From Hyphomicrobiales bacterium (GTDB lineage Bacteria > Pseudomonadota > Alphaproteobacteria > Rhizobiales > Rhizobiaceae): a stretch of 64,000 nucleotides of DNA. Location: assembly GCA_900469475.1 (NCBI GenBank), contig UBXG01000019.1:186001-250000 (forward strand), given 5' to 3'. The notes beneath the pieces are model-generated. The model had not been told where the DNA came from, did no database searches, and saw only the letters and a list, made by a program, of their open reading frames with translations. The position numbers and the translations under genes were made by a program. Shown here in pieces: positions 53,833 through 63,600 of this stretch (its first letter is position 1; the number at the start of each line of letters is the position of its first letter).

Positions 53833-54780
53833 TCAGGCTTCCTCGGTTTCCCAGCTTTCGTCATCGGCCGGATCATTCTTCGCCCGAGGCTTGTGTAAGC
53901 CGAGCCCAACGCCGATGAGGGCAAGCGCACCGCCGATCGCATGATAGGAATGCAGCTGTTCTCCAAGCAGCGCCCAGGCCAGCGCTGCAACGACGATTGG
54001 CAGGAGATTGATCAACAGCGAGGTGCGGCTCGCGCCGAGCCTCTGGATACCGATCATCCAGCAAAGCGGCGCGAGGAGGGAGGTCGGGATTGCAGCATAA
54101 AGGATCAGCGGCAGGTTGGCGGTAGTGATCGGTGAGATATCGCCCATCAGGAAAATCGGGATCAGCAGCAAGGTTGAAAAGCCGATCTGCCAGAAAAGCT
54201 GCTGCCACATGGGAAGCGGCATCGCCCAGCGTCTCAGCATGACCCCATAGAGCGCATTTGAGAGAACGGCGATGATCATCAGGCCGTCGCCAATGTGGAA
54301 GCCGCCATTCACAAGGCGCATCGGATCACCCTGCGATGTCAAATAGACGAGCCCAATCAGCGAGATGGTGCCGCCTGCTAGGCTCGCCACGGTGAGCTTT
54401 TCGCCCGCCAGCAGGCCGGCTAGCACCGTCGAAAGAAGCGGCATTAGAGCGATCGTCACACCCATATTGATAGCTGATGTCGTCTTGGCCGCCTCGTAGG
54501 CGAGGCTCTGATAGATCACCATGCCGAGGGCACCGAGGGTGGCGAGCTTCAGCCAGTGCTGCCGTAGCAGGGAACGATTGCGCCATGCCGCGCGGCCGAC
54601 AAAGGGCATGAGCACGAGAAAGGCCAGCAGCCAGCGATAGAAGGAAATCGAGCCCGGCGAAATCAAGCCCGCCGATGCCTTGGTGACGATGGTGTTGCCG
54701 GACCAGATCAGCACCGTCAGCAAGGGCGCAAGGCCGGCCGTGCTGACGATGGATGCGGAAGCATTCTGCTCGGTGCTCAT
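53833..54780 (-). CDS. DMT-superfamily (EamA) exporter
   Basis: A 315-residue membrane protein of two EamA repeats with about ten TM segments (GLAPLLTVLIWSGNTIVTKASAG at the start; the second repeat begins near residue 155). EamA proteins export amino acids and metabolites. It is divergent from the AraC-family gene, which probably controls it. A basic tail, KPRAKNDPADDESW, ends the protein. Confidence 0.88.
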   Translation of the reverse strand: MSTEQNASASIVSTAGLAPLLTVLIWSGNTIVTKASAGLISPGSISFYRWLLAFLVLMPFVGRAAWRNRSLLRQHWLKLATLGALGMVIYQSLAYEAAKTTSAINMGVTIALMPLLSTVLAGLLAGEKLTVASLAGGTISLIGLVYLTSQGDPMRLVNGGFHIGDGLMIIAVLSNALYGVMLRRWAMPLPMWQQLFWQIGFSTLLLIPIFLMGDISPITTANLPLILYAAIPTSLLAPLCWMIGIQRLGASRTSLLINLLPIVVAALAWALLGEQLHSYHAIGGALALIGVGLGLHKPRAKNDPADDESWETEEA

Positions 54781-54919
54781 GTGAATGGTCTCTCGTCGTC
54801 TTGTGGCTTGGGGCGAAACGAAGGAGGGCGGATTGGGTTCGCCATCCCAAAGGCTTTGTACTGCCTGTCCGAATTCTGGTATATAGCGAGAATAAGACAG
54901 TCAGTAGCGAAATGAGGAC

Positions 54920-55681
54920 ATGTCCAGCAGGCCTCCACGCATCGAGGGTGATCCACCCAACCCGGTTTCCTTCCGAACCGAGAATTACAGAGCGGGTACG
55001 GTTTTCCCCAAAAAGAGCCAGCCGTGGGGCGAGCTTAATTATGCGATTACCGGCATCTGTGAGTTCGATATCGAAGGCATGCGCTATCTCTCGCCGCCAC
55101 ATTATGCCATCTGGCTGCCGCCGCAGACGATGCACGGCGCCGCGATCCAGCACGATCTGCGCTATGCGACCGTCTATGTCGAACGCGCTCTTTGCGCGAA
55201 CTTGCCTGACAAGCCATCGACGCTCAGCATCAGTCCGCTGCTTAAGGCAATCCTGGCGGATTTTGCTGCGCGTGATGTCACCATACCTGAAACAGCCGAA
55301 GATTTGCGGCTCGCACAGGTTCTGGTCGATCAGATTCGCCTGGCGCCGCGGTGCGAGAGCTACTTGCCGCTCTCCGACGATCCGTTGCTCGGCCCGTTAC
55401 TGAGCGCCTTGCAAGCCGATCCCGGCGACCGGCATTCCCTTGCGGAATGGGCGCGCCGGATGGGGACGACCGAGCGCACGCTGTCGCGCCGGTGCCAGGA
55501 TGATCTCGGCCTTTCCTTCAATGAGTGGCGGCTGCGACTGAAGCTTGTTGCTGCACTGTCGATGATCGAGGCCGGAGAGCCCGTGCACCGGATTGCAACG
55601 CAGCTGGGTTACAGCAACGCGTCGGCCTTCATTGCGATGTTCCGTCGGCTCACAGGCACGAGCCCGACGCAGATGCGCTAA
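54920..55681 (+). CDS. AraC-family transcriptional regulator
   Basis: A 253-residue protein: an N-terminal cupin-type sensing domain (NYAITGICEFDIEGMRYLSPPHYAIWLPP, about residues 40-68) and a C-terminal pair of helix-turn-helix motifs (EWARRMGTTERTLSRRCQDDLGLSFNEWRLRLKL; RIATQLGYSNASAFIAMFRRLTGTSP). GAGGAC precedes ATG. It is divergent from the EamA exporter, whose expression it probably regulates. Ends 2 bp from the convergent sigma factor gene. Confidence 0.9.
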   Translation: MSSRPPRIEGDPPNPVSFRTENYRAGTVFPKKSQPWGELNYAITGICEFDIEGMRYLSPPHYAIWLPPQTMHGAAIQHDLRYATVYVERALCANLPDKPSTLSISPLLKAILADFAARDVTIPETAEDLRLAQVLVDQIRLAPRCESYLPLSDDPLLGPLLSALQADPGDRHSLAEWARRMGTTERTLSRRCQDDLGLSFNEWRLRLKLVAALSMIEAGEPVHRIATQLGYSNASAFIAMFRRLTGTSPTQMR

Positions 55682-55683
55682 TC

Positions 55684-56568
55684 TCAGGCTTCAATCAAAA
55701 CGATCTCCAGCTTGCGCAGTTCTTCCGGATCGGCCATCGCGTCGATGACGGCAATCATGCCATCTGCATTGAGGGTGCAACGAAGGGCGATGCGTAGCTG
55801 TCCGTCGATGACGACGATGGCACCGACCGCGCCGTTGATGACCGCCAATCGGGCTCCCCGCGCACGGCCCTGGAAGGTCTTGGCGACATCCATACGTCCG
55901 CGGATTTCGCCAGCGGCCCCCATGCGTGCGGCAACCGCATCCGGACGGAAGACGGCTTCGGGATCGAGGACAGCGAGCAGCGCCTGCAGGTCGCCGTCAC
56001 GCGAGGCTGTGAAGAACGCGTCGACGACATGGCGCTGGCGGGTGAGATCGGCCTCCGTCGTTGATGGCGTGTCCTGCACGCGGCGGCGGGCGCGGCTCGC
56101 TAGCTGGCGTGTCGCGACCGTCGTGCGCCCTAGAATCGGGGCAATGTCATCGAAAGGGACGTCGAACATATCGTGCAGGACGAAGGCAAGCCGCTCGGCC
56201 GGGTTCAGCCTTTCCAACACCACCAGAAGAGCGAGGCCGACGGAGTCCGCGAGCAAGGCATCCTGCTCCGGGTCGGTGCCGTTGCCAGCCTCGTGCACCA
56301 CGATCGGCTCTGGAACATGGACGGTCAACGGCTCCTCGCGACGGGATTTGCGTGATCGCAGCAGATCAAGACAGATGCGCGCCGTGACAGTCGTCAGCCA
56401 GCCGCTTAGATTTTCGACGCCGGACGTATCGCTCCTTATCAGGCGCAGCCATGTCTCCTGCACCGCATCTTCGGCCTCAGCGCGCGAGCCGAGCATGCGG
56501 TAGGCAACGGCGCGCAAATGCGGCCGGTTCGCCTCGAATTTCTCTGCCTGCCACTTTTTTTCGTCCAT
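55684..56568 (-). CDS. ECF41-type sigma factor with SnoaL-like extension
   Basis: A 294-residue sigma factor: sigma2 (LRAVAYRMLGSRAEAEDAVQETWLRL, about residues 17-42), sigma4 (FDDIAPILGRTTVATRQLASRARRRV), and a C-terminal SnoaL-like domain (RDGDLQALLAVLDPEAVFRPD) ending in ADPEELRKL, the counterpart of the NPDKL motif of ECF41. The extension regulates the sigma factor in place of an anti-sigma factor. Divergent from a CMD-fold gene, the usual ECF41 target type. A promoter fitting this class lies between the two. Confidence 0.9.
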   Translation of the reverse strand: MDEKKWQAEKFEANRPHLRAVAYRMLGSRAEAEDAVQETWLRLIRSDTSGVENLSGWLTTVTARICLDLLRSRKSRREEPLTVHVPEPIVVHEAGNGTDPEQDALLADSVGLALLVVLERLNPAERLAFVLHDMFDVPFDDIAPILGRTTVATRQLASRARRRVQDTPSTTEADLTRQRHVVDAFFTASRDGDLQALLAVLDPEAVFRPDAVAARMGAAGEIRGRMDVAKTFQGRARGARLAVINGAVGAIVVIDGQLRIALRCTLNADGMIAVIDAMADPEELRKLEIVLIEA

Positions 56569-56569
56569 T

Positions 56570-56596
56570 GGTCACATCTCCTCATCCTCATCCGTC
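56570..56596 (+). promoter_or_regulatory. ECF41-type promoter
   Basis: GGTCACA (56570-56576) is one base from the reported ECF41 -35 element TGTCACA. Exactly 16 nt later comes CGTC (56593-56596), the -10 element. It starts 2 bp outside the sigma factor start codon and points to the CMD gene at 56702, leaving a leader of about 100 nt. Spacing, strand and neighbours all agree. Confidence 0.7.
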
Positions 56597-56701
56597 AAAC
56601 CCATGACGAACGAAATCCGGCCGGTGTGACATCGGATCGGCGGGAAAATGCATCGTCGGGAAATGAGCCGCAACAGGCTCTGATAAATAGAGGAAAGAAA
56701 C

Positions 56702-57160
56702 ATGCAAGCTCGTATGAAGAACCCAGCCCTCGTTCTGCCTGAAACGCTGCAAGCGCTTCTGACCGTCAGCAATTCGATCAAGGATCAGGGTCTCTCGGAG
56801 AATATCATGGACCTCGTGCATCTTCGCATCAGCCAGATCAACGGCTGCAGCGTCTGCACGGATATGGGCTTTCGCAAGCTCCAGAAGGCCGGCGAGACGA
56901 TGGAACGAATCGTCGGCGTCTCGGCGTGGCGCGAAATGCCCTATTTTTCGGATGCTGAGCGCGCGGCTCTGGCTCTCGGGGAAGCGGCAACCCGGCTTGC
57001 CGACCGGTCCGATGCCGTCAGCGACGAGATCTGGAACGAAGCAGCAAAGCATTTCGACGAAAAGGCTCTGTCGGCTCTGATCGTTTCGATCGCGATCGAC
57101 AATGTCTGGAACCGGCTGAACGCCACGGTCCGGCAGCAGGCAGGCGCATCCTGGAACTGA
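56702..57160 (+). CDS. AhpD-like CMD-family protein, ECF41 target
   Basis: A 152-residue CMD-fold protein with the CxxC-type core: ISQINGCSVCTDMGFRKLQKAG (about residues 42-63), with cysteines in CSVC; the peroxidase histidine is replaced by Met/Gly, so peroxidase activity is uncertain. Preceded by AGAGGAAAG. Carboxymuconolactone decarboxylase-like proteins are one of the three gene types (CMD, oxidoreductase, epimerase) usually linked to ECF41 sigma factors. Confidence 0.88.
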   Translation: MQARMKNPALVLPETLQALLTVSNSIKDQGLSENIMDLVHLRISQINGCSVCTDMGFRKLQKAGETMERIVGVSAWREMPYFSDAERAALALGEAATRLADRSDAVSDEIWNEAAKHFDEKALSALIVSIAIDNVWNRLNATVRQQAGASWN

Positions 57161-57221
57161 TCGTCCGCAATGAGCGCCACCGTCTTCCCACTGCATGGTC
57201 AGAAGACGGTGGTCCGCATTT

Positions 57222-58133
57222 TCAAGCCTCGCCCACTCGCGAGGTCACCAGCAATTTGGCCATCCAGTCCACGAAGACACGCACCTTGTTGCTTAGGTGC
57301 CGGTTGGGCGGATAGACGATATGCAAGGGCAGCGATGGCCGGGTCCAGCCGGAAAGAATGGGGACGAGCTCGCCGCGTGCAAGCGCATCGCGAGCCATGA
57401 AGCTCGGAACTTGCGCGATGCCGAGCCCCATCAAGGCCGCCTGGAGATAGCTGCGGCTGTCATTTACCGAAAGAATATAGCGCGGGCTGATTTCCAATGC
57501 CTCGTTGCCGTGTTCGAACAGAAACGGAATCGTACGGCCGGTTTGCGCGCGGAAATAGCTGACCGCATAGTGGTTGGTCTCAAGATCTTCCGGCCGTTCC
57601 GGCGTCCCATGCTTCTCAATATAAAGAGGGGCTGCGCAGGTGATGAGGTGGATCTCGCCGACGCGGCGGGCGATCAGCGACTGGTCGCTCGGCATGCCGG
57701 CGCGCAGCGCACAATCGACATTTTCGGCGAGATAATCGACAAGCCGGTCGCCGACACCGAGATCGATATGGATGTCGGGATAGCGCTGATGGAAATCGCA
57801 AAGCGCTGGCATGACGATTTTTTCGGCAAAGGCGCCGGCCATTTCCACGCGCAGGCGGCCGCTTGGCAGGCTCTGCGAATTGCTGATGCTGCCGTCCAGC
57901 TCCTCGATCTCCGAGAGGATCTGAATGGCGCGCTCGTAATAGAGCGCGCCATCGGTCGTCACCATGACGCGCCGTGTGGTACGATTGAGAAGCTTGGCGT
58001 GCAGATGCGCCTCAAGCGACTGGATGAGCGTCGTCACCGTCGCTTTCGGCATGGAAAGGGCTGCCGCGGCGCGGGTAAAGTTACCCGTCTCCACCACACG
58101 CGCGAATGCCCGCATTGCTGACAACTGGTCCAT
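57222..58133 (-). CDS. LysR-family transcriptional regulator
   Basis: A 303-residue LysR protein with the wHTH FARVVETGNFTRAAAALSMPKATVTTLIQSLE (about residues 10-41) and an effector-binding C-terminus. It is divergent from the hydrolase gene at 58367 across 233 bp, and may also control the RND pump that follows that gene. Effector unknown. Confidence 0.9.
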   Translation of the reverse strand: MDQLSAMRAFARVVETGNFTRAAAALSMPKATVTTLIQSLEAHLHAKLLNRTTRRVMVTTDGALYYERAIQILSEIEELDGSISNSQSLPSGRLRVEMAGAFAEKIVMPALCDFHQRYPDIHIDLGVGDRLVDYLAENVDCALRAGMPSDQSLIARRVGEIHLITCAAPLYIEKHGTPERPEDLETNHYAVSYFRAQTGRTIPFLFEHGNEALEISPRYILSVNDSRSYLQAALMGLGIAQVPSFMARDALARGELVPILSGWTRPSLPLHIVYPPNRHLSNKVRVFVDWMAKLLVTSRVGEA

Positions 58134-58366
58134 TCCATGATGCCCCTCGGCCGAAAATGAAGAGGCCGATTGTTTGTTATTTTGAATAGTCTGATCGAAT
58201 GTAGGCTACTTATTCTCAGAGCGGAATAACAATATGTTGTTTCGTAAGTTGTTGCAATGCGGCATGGGGGCGCCAAAGACCGCATTTCGAGAATATGGTC
58301 ACAAAGCGTGGTAAACCGCTTTTTGGATTAGGACATATTCGCTCGAGCAGATAGGGATTTGGGTTG

Positions 58367-59179
58367 ATGAGTGCGCCGTGGAAAGATGTTGTGCTGGAAA
58401 ACGTGCCTACGGGCCCGGTGGCAGCTCGGATCTACAACGGTGATGGTTTGAAGAAGGCGGCGCCGCTGGTGCTTTACCTGCACGGGGGAGCCTTTCTCGA
58501 TACCGACCACGCGACCAACAGACCGGTGGCGGCAAGCCTCGCTGAGGCAGGCGCCATCGTGGTTGCAGCGGATTATACGAGCTGCAATCAGAATGCTTTT
58601 CCGAAGGTGCTGGAATGCGCTTACGGACTTCTCGCCTACCTCAGCAACAAGCGGAACATGCTTGCGTTGGGCGGGGCGAAAAAATCGCTGCTGTTTGTCG
58701 CCGGAGAGGAATCGGGTGGCAATGTCGCAGCGGGCGTCGCTTTAAAGGCGCGCGATCAGATGCCCGGTTCGTTGGACGGACAGGTTTTGATATCGCCTTT
58801 GCTTGATCCCTTCATGGGATCGAAATCTTTCCTCCAGGCGGAGGAAAGCGGCATGCGCGAGCGCTGGACGGAGGGTTGGAACCGTTACCTGGGTTTCCTG
58901 GGCGGTGTCTGTCACCCCTATGCAGCGCCTCGATACTGTTCGCGGCTTTCGGGCCTCGCGCCGGCATTGGTGCTCACGGCCGAGGACGACCCGCTCCGCG
59001 ACGAGAGCATGGAATACGGCAGTCGGCTGAAAGCGGCTGGCGTCCGTGTTCGCCAGCAAGTCCTTCCCGCCGGGACAGGCTGGCCCACCCTCTATGGCGG
59101 GCAGTCGAAGGACAAGCCTTCGTGGCAGCAGGATATCTGCTGTTGTTTCAAGGGTTTTGTCGAAGACGTGCAGGCTTGA
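58367..59179 (+). CDS. HSL-family alpha/beta hydrolase, atypical active site
   Basis: A 270-residue alpha/beta hydrolase. The oxyanion motif HGGAF is in YLHGGAFLD (near residue 42), the nucleophile elbow reads GEESGG instead of GDSAGG (Ser near 119), and the acid is in TAEDDPLRDE. The usual HGF histidine near the C-terminus is not seen; that place reads GTGWPTLYGG. Hydrolytic activity is therefore uncertain. Start is ATG at 58367 with a weak GGGATTTGGG before it. It precedes the RND adaptor by 170 bp and is divergent from LysR. Confidence 0.8.
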   Translation: MSAPWKDVVLENVPTGPVAARIYNGDGLKKAAPLVLYLHGGAFLDTDHATNRPVAASLAEAGAIVVAADYTSCNQNAFPKVLECAYGLLAYLSNKRNMLALGGAKKSLLFVAGEESGGNVAAGVALKARDQMPGSLDGQVLISPLLDPFMGSKSFLQAEESGMRERWTEGWNRYLGFLGGVCHPYAAPRYCSRLSGLAPALVLTAEDDPLRDESMEYGSRLKAAGVRVRQQVLPAGTGWPTLYGGQSKDKPSWQQDICCCFKGFVEDVQA

Positions 59180-59349
59180 TCGACTAGGAGATCCCGTCCG
59201 CGAGGGATGAGCGCGGATTAGATTGATGTCGAAGGCATGAGACCGGAGCGATGGTCACGCGGATGCGCGGTGCTTCGGCCCCTGATTTTATTGAGACGAT
59301 AGGAATTTGCGGTCCCGTATCCCAAGACGGGGCCAAAGGAGAGACTGAC

Positions 59350-60540
59350 ATGAAGTCCAACGATAAGCGCTGGGCCCTGTGGGGTGCTGGCATGGGTGTT
59401 GCTGCGGCTGTTGCAGGTGCGGCCTTCTATCTGGATCTGCCGCGCGGCGCCCAGGCAACCGAGGCGGCAAGCCAGGCTGCGAAGCCGGCGATCCCCGTTA
59501 CGGTTGCCGCTGTCGAGCAGCGCGACGTAACCTCCTGGCAGGAATTTTCCGGCCGTCTGGAGGCTATCGACCGTGTCGAGATCCGTCCGCGTGTCGCCGG
59601 GGCGATTCAATCAGTGCATTTCCGCGAAGGCGCGCTGGTCAAGCAAGGCGATCTGCTTGTGACGATCGATCCGGCGCCCTATGAAGCGGTGGTTGCCCAA
59701 GCTCAGGCGCAGGTCGGGGCGGCAAAAGCCAAGCTCGATCTCGCCAAAGTCGAAATCGATCGCGGCCGGAAGCTCTTCGACAACAAGACGATTTCGCAGA
59801 GCGACATGGATACCCGCACCAGCAACTCTGCCGAGGCAGAAGCCAATCTGAAGGCAGCGCAAGCGGCCCTTCAGACTGCGCAGCTGAACCTCGACTATAC
59901 GCAGGTCCGTGCCCCGATCGCCGGTCGGGTCGGCAAGATCGCCGTTACCGTCGGCAATCTCGTGGCGGCCGGCTCGACGTCGCCGGCATTGACGACGCTG
60001 GTTTCGGTCGATCCGATCTATGCGAGCTTCAGCGCCAACGAGCAGACCGTCACCCAGGCTCTGGCCGAACTGCCGACAACCGGAGGCGCTTTTCCGCCGG
60101 TCGAGCAGATCCCGGTTCAGATCGGTACGGCAAGCGACAACGGTACGCCGATCAAGGGCAAGTTGCAGTTGATCGACAACGAGGTCGATGCGGCGAGCGG
60201 CACCGTCAGCGTTCGCGCCGTCTTTGATAATCCGGGCGGCCGTCTTATCCCCGGTCAGTTCGTGCGGGTCCGTATGGGGCAGCCGAAGGCCGAGAATAAG
60301 ATCGTCATCGACGATCGTGCGGTCGGCACCGACCAGGACAAGAAGTTCGTCTTCGTCGTGGATGGCGAGAACAAGGTCAATTACCGGCAGGTCCAGCTCG
60401 GATCGCTGGTCGACGGCCAGAGGGTGATCGAGAACGGCCTGAAAGCCGGCGAAAAGATCGTCGTCAACGGGTTGCAGCGAATCCGTCCCGGTGCAGTCGT
60501 CGCACCGCAGTTGGCCGAGAAGGTTGCGACCGCTCAGTAA
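59350..60540 (+). CDS. RND efflux periplasmic adaptor (MexE/AcrA type)
   Basis: A 396-residue membrane fusion protein. An N-terminal signal/anchor (WALWGAGMGVAAAVAGAAFYL) is followed by the lipoyl half GRLEAIDRVEIRPRVAGAIQSVHFREGALVKQGDLL, a coiled-coil hairpin (about residues 115-185), lipoyl half two LDYTQVRAPIAGRVG and the beta-barrel domain. AAAGGAG precedes ATG. It bridges the inner-membrane pump at 60661 to an outer-membrane channel, which is not encoded here. A near-perfect inverted repeat (GGTCCCGT/ACGGGGCC, 59311-59334) lies just upstream of the ribosome site. Confidence 0.91.
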   Translation: MKSNDKRWALWGAGMGVAAAVAGAAFYLDLPRGAQATEAASQAAKPAIPVTVAAVEQRDVTSWQEFSGRLEAIDRVEIRPRVAGAIQSVHFREGALVKQGDLLVTIDPAPYEAVVAQAQAQVGAAKAKLDLAKVEIDRGRKLFDNKTISQSDMDTRTSNSAEAEANLKAAQAALQTAQLNLDYTQVRAPIAGRVGKIAVTVGNLVAAGSTSPALTTLVSVDPIYASFSANEQTVTQALAELPTTGGAFPPVEQIPVQIGTASDNGTPIKGKLQLIDNEVDAASGTVSVRAVFDNPGGRLIPGQFVRVRMGQPKAENKIVIDDRAVGTDQDKKFVFVVDGENKVNYRQVQLGSLVDGQRVIENGLKAGEKIVVNGLQRIRPGAVVAPQLAEKVATAQ

Positions 60541-60546
60541 GACTTC

Positions 60547-60570
60547 GCCTTCTGCCCGTGGGCAGAAGGC
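60547..60570 (+). other. Hairpin between adaptor and pump genes
   Basis: An 11-bp perfect stem, GCCTTCTGCCC with GGGCAGAAGGC, around a 2-nt centre, 7 bp after the adaptor stop. There is no T-tract. Possibly mRNA stabilisation or partial attenuation that sets the adaptor-to-pump ratio. Confidence 0.55.
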
Positions 60571-60660
60571 CGACATTCCGAAATCACATGATCCGCCGGC
60601 GGCTCTCAAATCGTCGGACAGGAATTTTGCATCCGTTCTCACCCCAGAGGGGGCTTTGAT

Positions 60661-63600
60661 ATGAACATCTCCAGATTCTTTGTCGACCGTCCGGTCTTTG
60701 CCGGTGTTCTTTCGGTCCTCATCGTGGTCGCCGGCCTGATCGGCCTCAGAGCGCTGCCGATCTCCGAATATCCAGAGGTCGTGCCTCCCTCGATTGTCGT
60801 GCACGCCACCTATCCCGGCGCCAACCCGACCGTCATCGCCGAAACGGTGGCGACGCCGCTCGAAGAGCAGATCAACGGCGTCGAGGGCATGCTCTACATG
60901 TCCAGCCAGGCGACATCAGACGGCGCTCTCAACGTGACGGTCACCTTCAAGCTCGGCACCGATCCGGACAAGGCGCAGCAGCTCGTGCAGAACCGCGTTT
61001 CGCAGGCCGAGCCGCGCCTGCCCGCGGAAGTCCGTGCCCTCGGCATTACGACCATCAAGAGCTCGCCCAACTTCATCGTGGTCGTCAACCTCGTCTCGGA
61101 CGGAGCCGACCACGACATCACCTATCTGCGAAACTATGCGACCCTGAACATCAAGGATCGACTCGCCCGGATCGAAGGCGTCGGGCAGGTGCAGGTCTTC
61201 GGCGCCGGCGACTATTCCATGCGCGTGTGGATCGATCCGCAGAAGGCGGCCGAGCATAATCTTGCCGCCAGCGACATCAGCAATGCGATCAGCTCCCAGA
61301 ACGTCCAGGCCGCGGCCGGCATCATCGGTGCCTCACCCAGCCGGCCGGGCGTGGATCTGCAGCTCAACGTCAATGCCCAGGGCCGCCTGCGCACGCCCGA
61401 GGAGTTCGGCAACATCATCGTCAAGACGGGCGCCAATGGCGAAATCACCCGCCTTCGCGACGTTGCCCGCGTCGAGCTCGGCGCGGAAGACTATACGCTG
61501 CGTTCGCTGCTCGACGGCAAGCCGGCCGTCGCCGTCGCCGTTCTCCAGGCGCCTGGTTCGAACGCGATCGAGATCGCGAACAATGTGCGCTCGACCATGG
61601 ACATGCTGCAGCAGGCCATGCCTGCGGGCGTTAAGTACGAGATCGTCTACGACACGACGAAATTCGTCCGCGCCTCGATCGAGAAGGTGATCGACACACT
61701 GCTCGAAGCCATCGCGCTCGTCGTCCTCGTCGTCATCCTGTTCCTGCAGACATGGCGTGCCTCGATCATCCCGCTGATCGCCGTTCCGGTGTCGATCATC
61801 GGCACGTTTGCGGTGATGTATGTCTTCGGCTTCTCGATCAACGCGCTTAGTCTGTTCGGCCTGGTGCTGGCGATCGGCATCGTCGTGGACGACGCGATCG
61901 TGGTGGTCGAGAACGTCGAACGCAATATCGAGAACGGGCTCAGTCCGCGAGACGCCACCTACAAGGCCATGAAGGAAGTCTCCGGTCCGATCATCGCGAT
62001 CGCGCTGGTCCTCGTCGCGGTATTTGTGCCGCTCGCCTTCATCTCCGGCCTGTCCGGCCAGTTCTACCGCCAGTTCGCGCTGACGATCGCCATCTCGACC
62101 GTCATCTCGGCGTTCAACTCGCTCACTCTGTCTCCGGCACTGGCATCCCTGCTCCTGAAGGGTCATCATGCGCCGAAGGATCGGTTGACGCGGATCATGG
62201 ACGCGGTCTTCGGCTGGTTCTTCCGCGGCTTCAACCGGGCGTTCGGAGCCGGTTCGAAATACTACGGTAAGGGCGTCGGCGGCCTGCTGTCGCGCAAGAG
62301 CATCGTCATGGTGGTCTATCTCGCGCTGGTAGGAGCGACCTATAGCCTGTTCACAACGGTTCCAGGCGGTTTCGTGCCGTCGCAGGACAAGCAGTATCTG
62401 ATCGGCTTCGCACAGTTGCCGGATGCCGCAAGCCTCGACCGTACGGAAGACGTGATTAAGCGCATGACGGACATTGCGCTGAAGCAGCCAGGCGTCGCCA
62501 ATGCGATCGCCTTTCCGGGCCTATCGATCAACGGCTTCACCAATTCCTCGAATGCCGGCATTGTTTTCGTGACGCTGAAGGACTTCGAAGAGCGCAAGAC
62601 GCCCGACCTTTCGGGCGGGGCGATCGCCATGGCACTGAACCAGAAGTTCGGCGCCATCCAGGATGCCTTCATCGCCATGTTCCCGCCGCCGCCGGTCAAC
62701 GGTCTCGGTACGACAGGCGGCTTCAAGCTGCAGATCGAGGATCGCGCCGGCCTCGGCAACCATGCGCTCGACCAGGCGGCCAAGGCGGTGATCGGCAAGG
62801 CCTACCAGACACCGGAACTCACCGGCATCTTCTCGAGCTTCCAGATCAACGTGCCGCAGCTCTTTGCTGATCTCGACCGCGCCAAGGCCGAGCAGCTCGG
62901 AGTCTCCGTCACCGACGTCTTCCAGACGCTGCAGATCTATCTCGGTTCGCTCTATGTGAACGACTTCAACGCCTTCGGCCGCACCTACAGCGTCCGCGTG
63001 CAGGCCGATGCCAAGTTCCGCGCTCAGCCGGAAGATATCGGCCAGTTGAAGGTTCGTTCGGCATCGGGTCAGATGATCCCGCTTTCAGCCCTGCTGAAGG
63101 TGGATGCCACGACCGGTCCGGAACGCACGAACCGTTATAACGGCTTCCTGGCGGCTGACATCAATGGCGGCCCGGCGCCCGGTTTCTCGTCCGGCCAGGC
63201 ACAGGCGGCGATCGAGAAGATTCTGCATGAGACGTTGCCCCCCGGTATAGACTTCGAATGGACTGATTTGACCTATCAGCAGATCCTGGCCGGCAATTCC
63301 AGCGTCGTCGTCTTCCCGCTGGCGCTGCTCCTGGTCTTCCTTGTGCTGGCCGCCCAATACGAGAGCCTGACCTTGCCGCTCGCCATTGTCATGATCGTGC
63401 CGATGGGTGTCTTGGCGGCGTTGACCGGCGTCTGGCTCACGGGTGGAGACAACAACATCTTCACTCAGATCGGTCTAGTGGTGCTCGTCGGTCTATCAGC
63501 CAAGAACGCGATCCTGATCGTGGAATTCGCCCGCGAGCTGGAATTCGAGGGTCGCACGCCGGTTCAGGCTGCGATCGAAGCCAGCCGCCTGCGTCTGCGC

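Noticed and set aside
56626-56660. A second ECF41-like promoter beginning TGTGACA
   Set aside because: CGTC lies 22 nt downstream instead of 16 and the first box is not a better match than 56570-56576.
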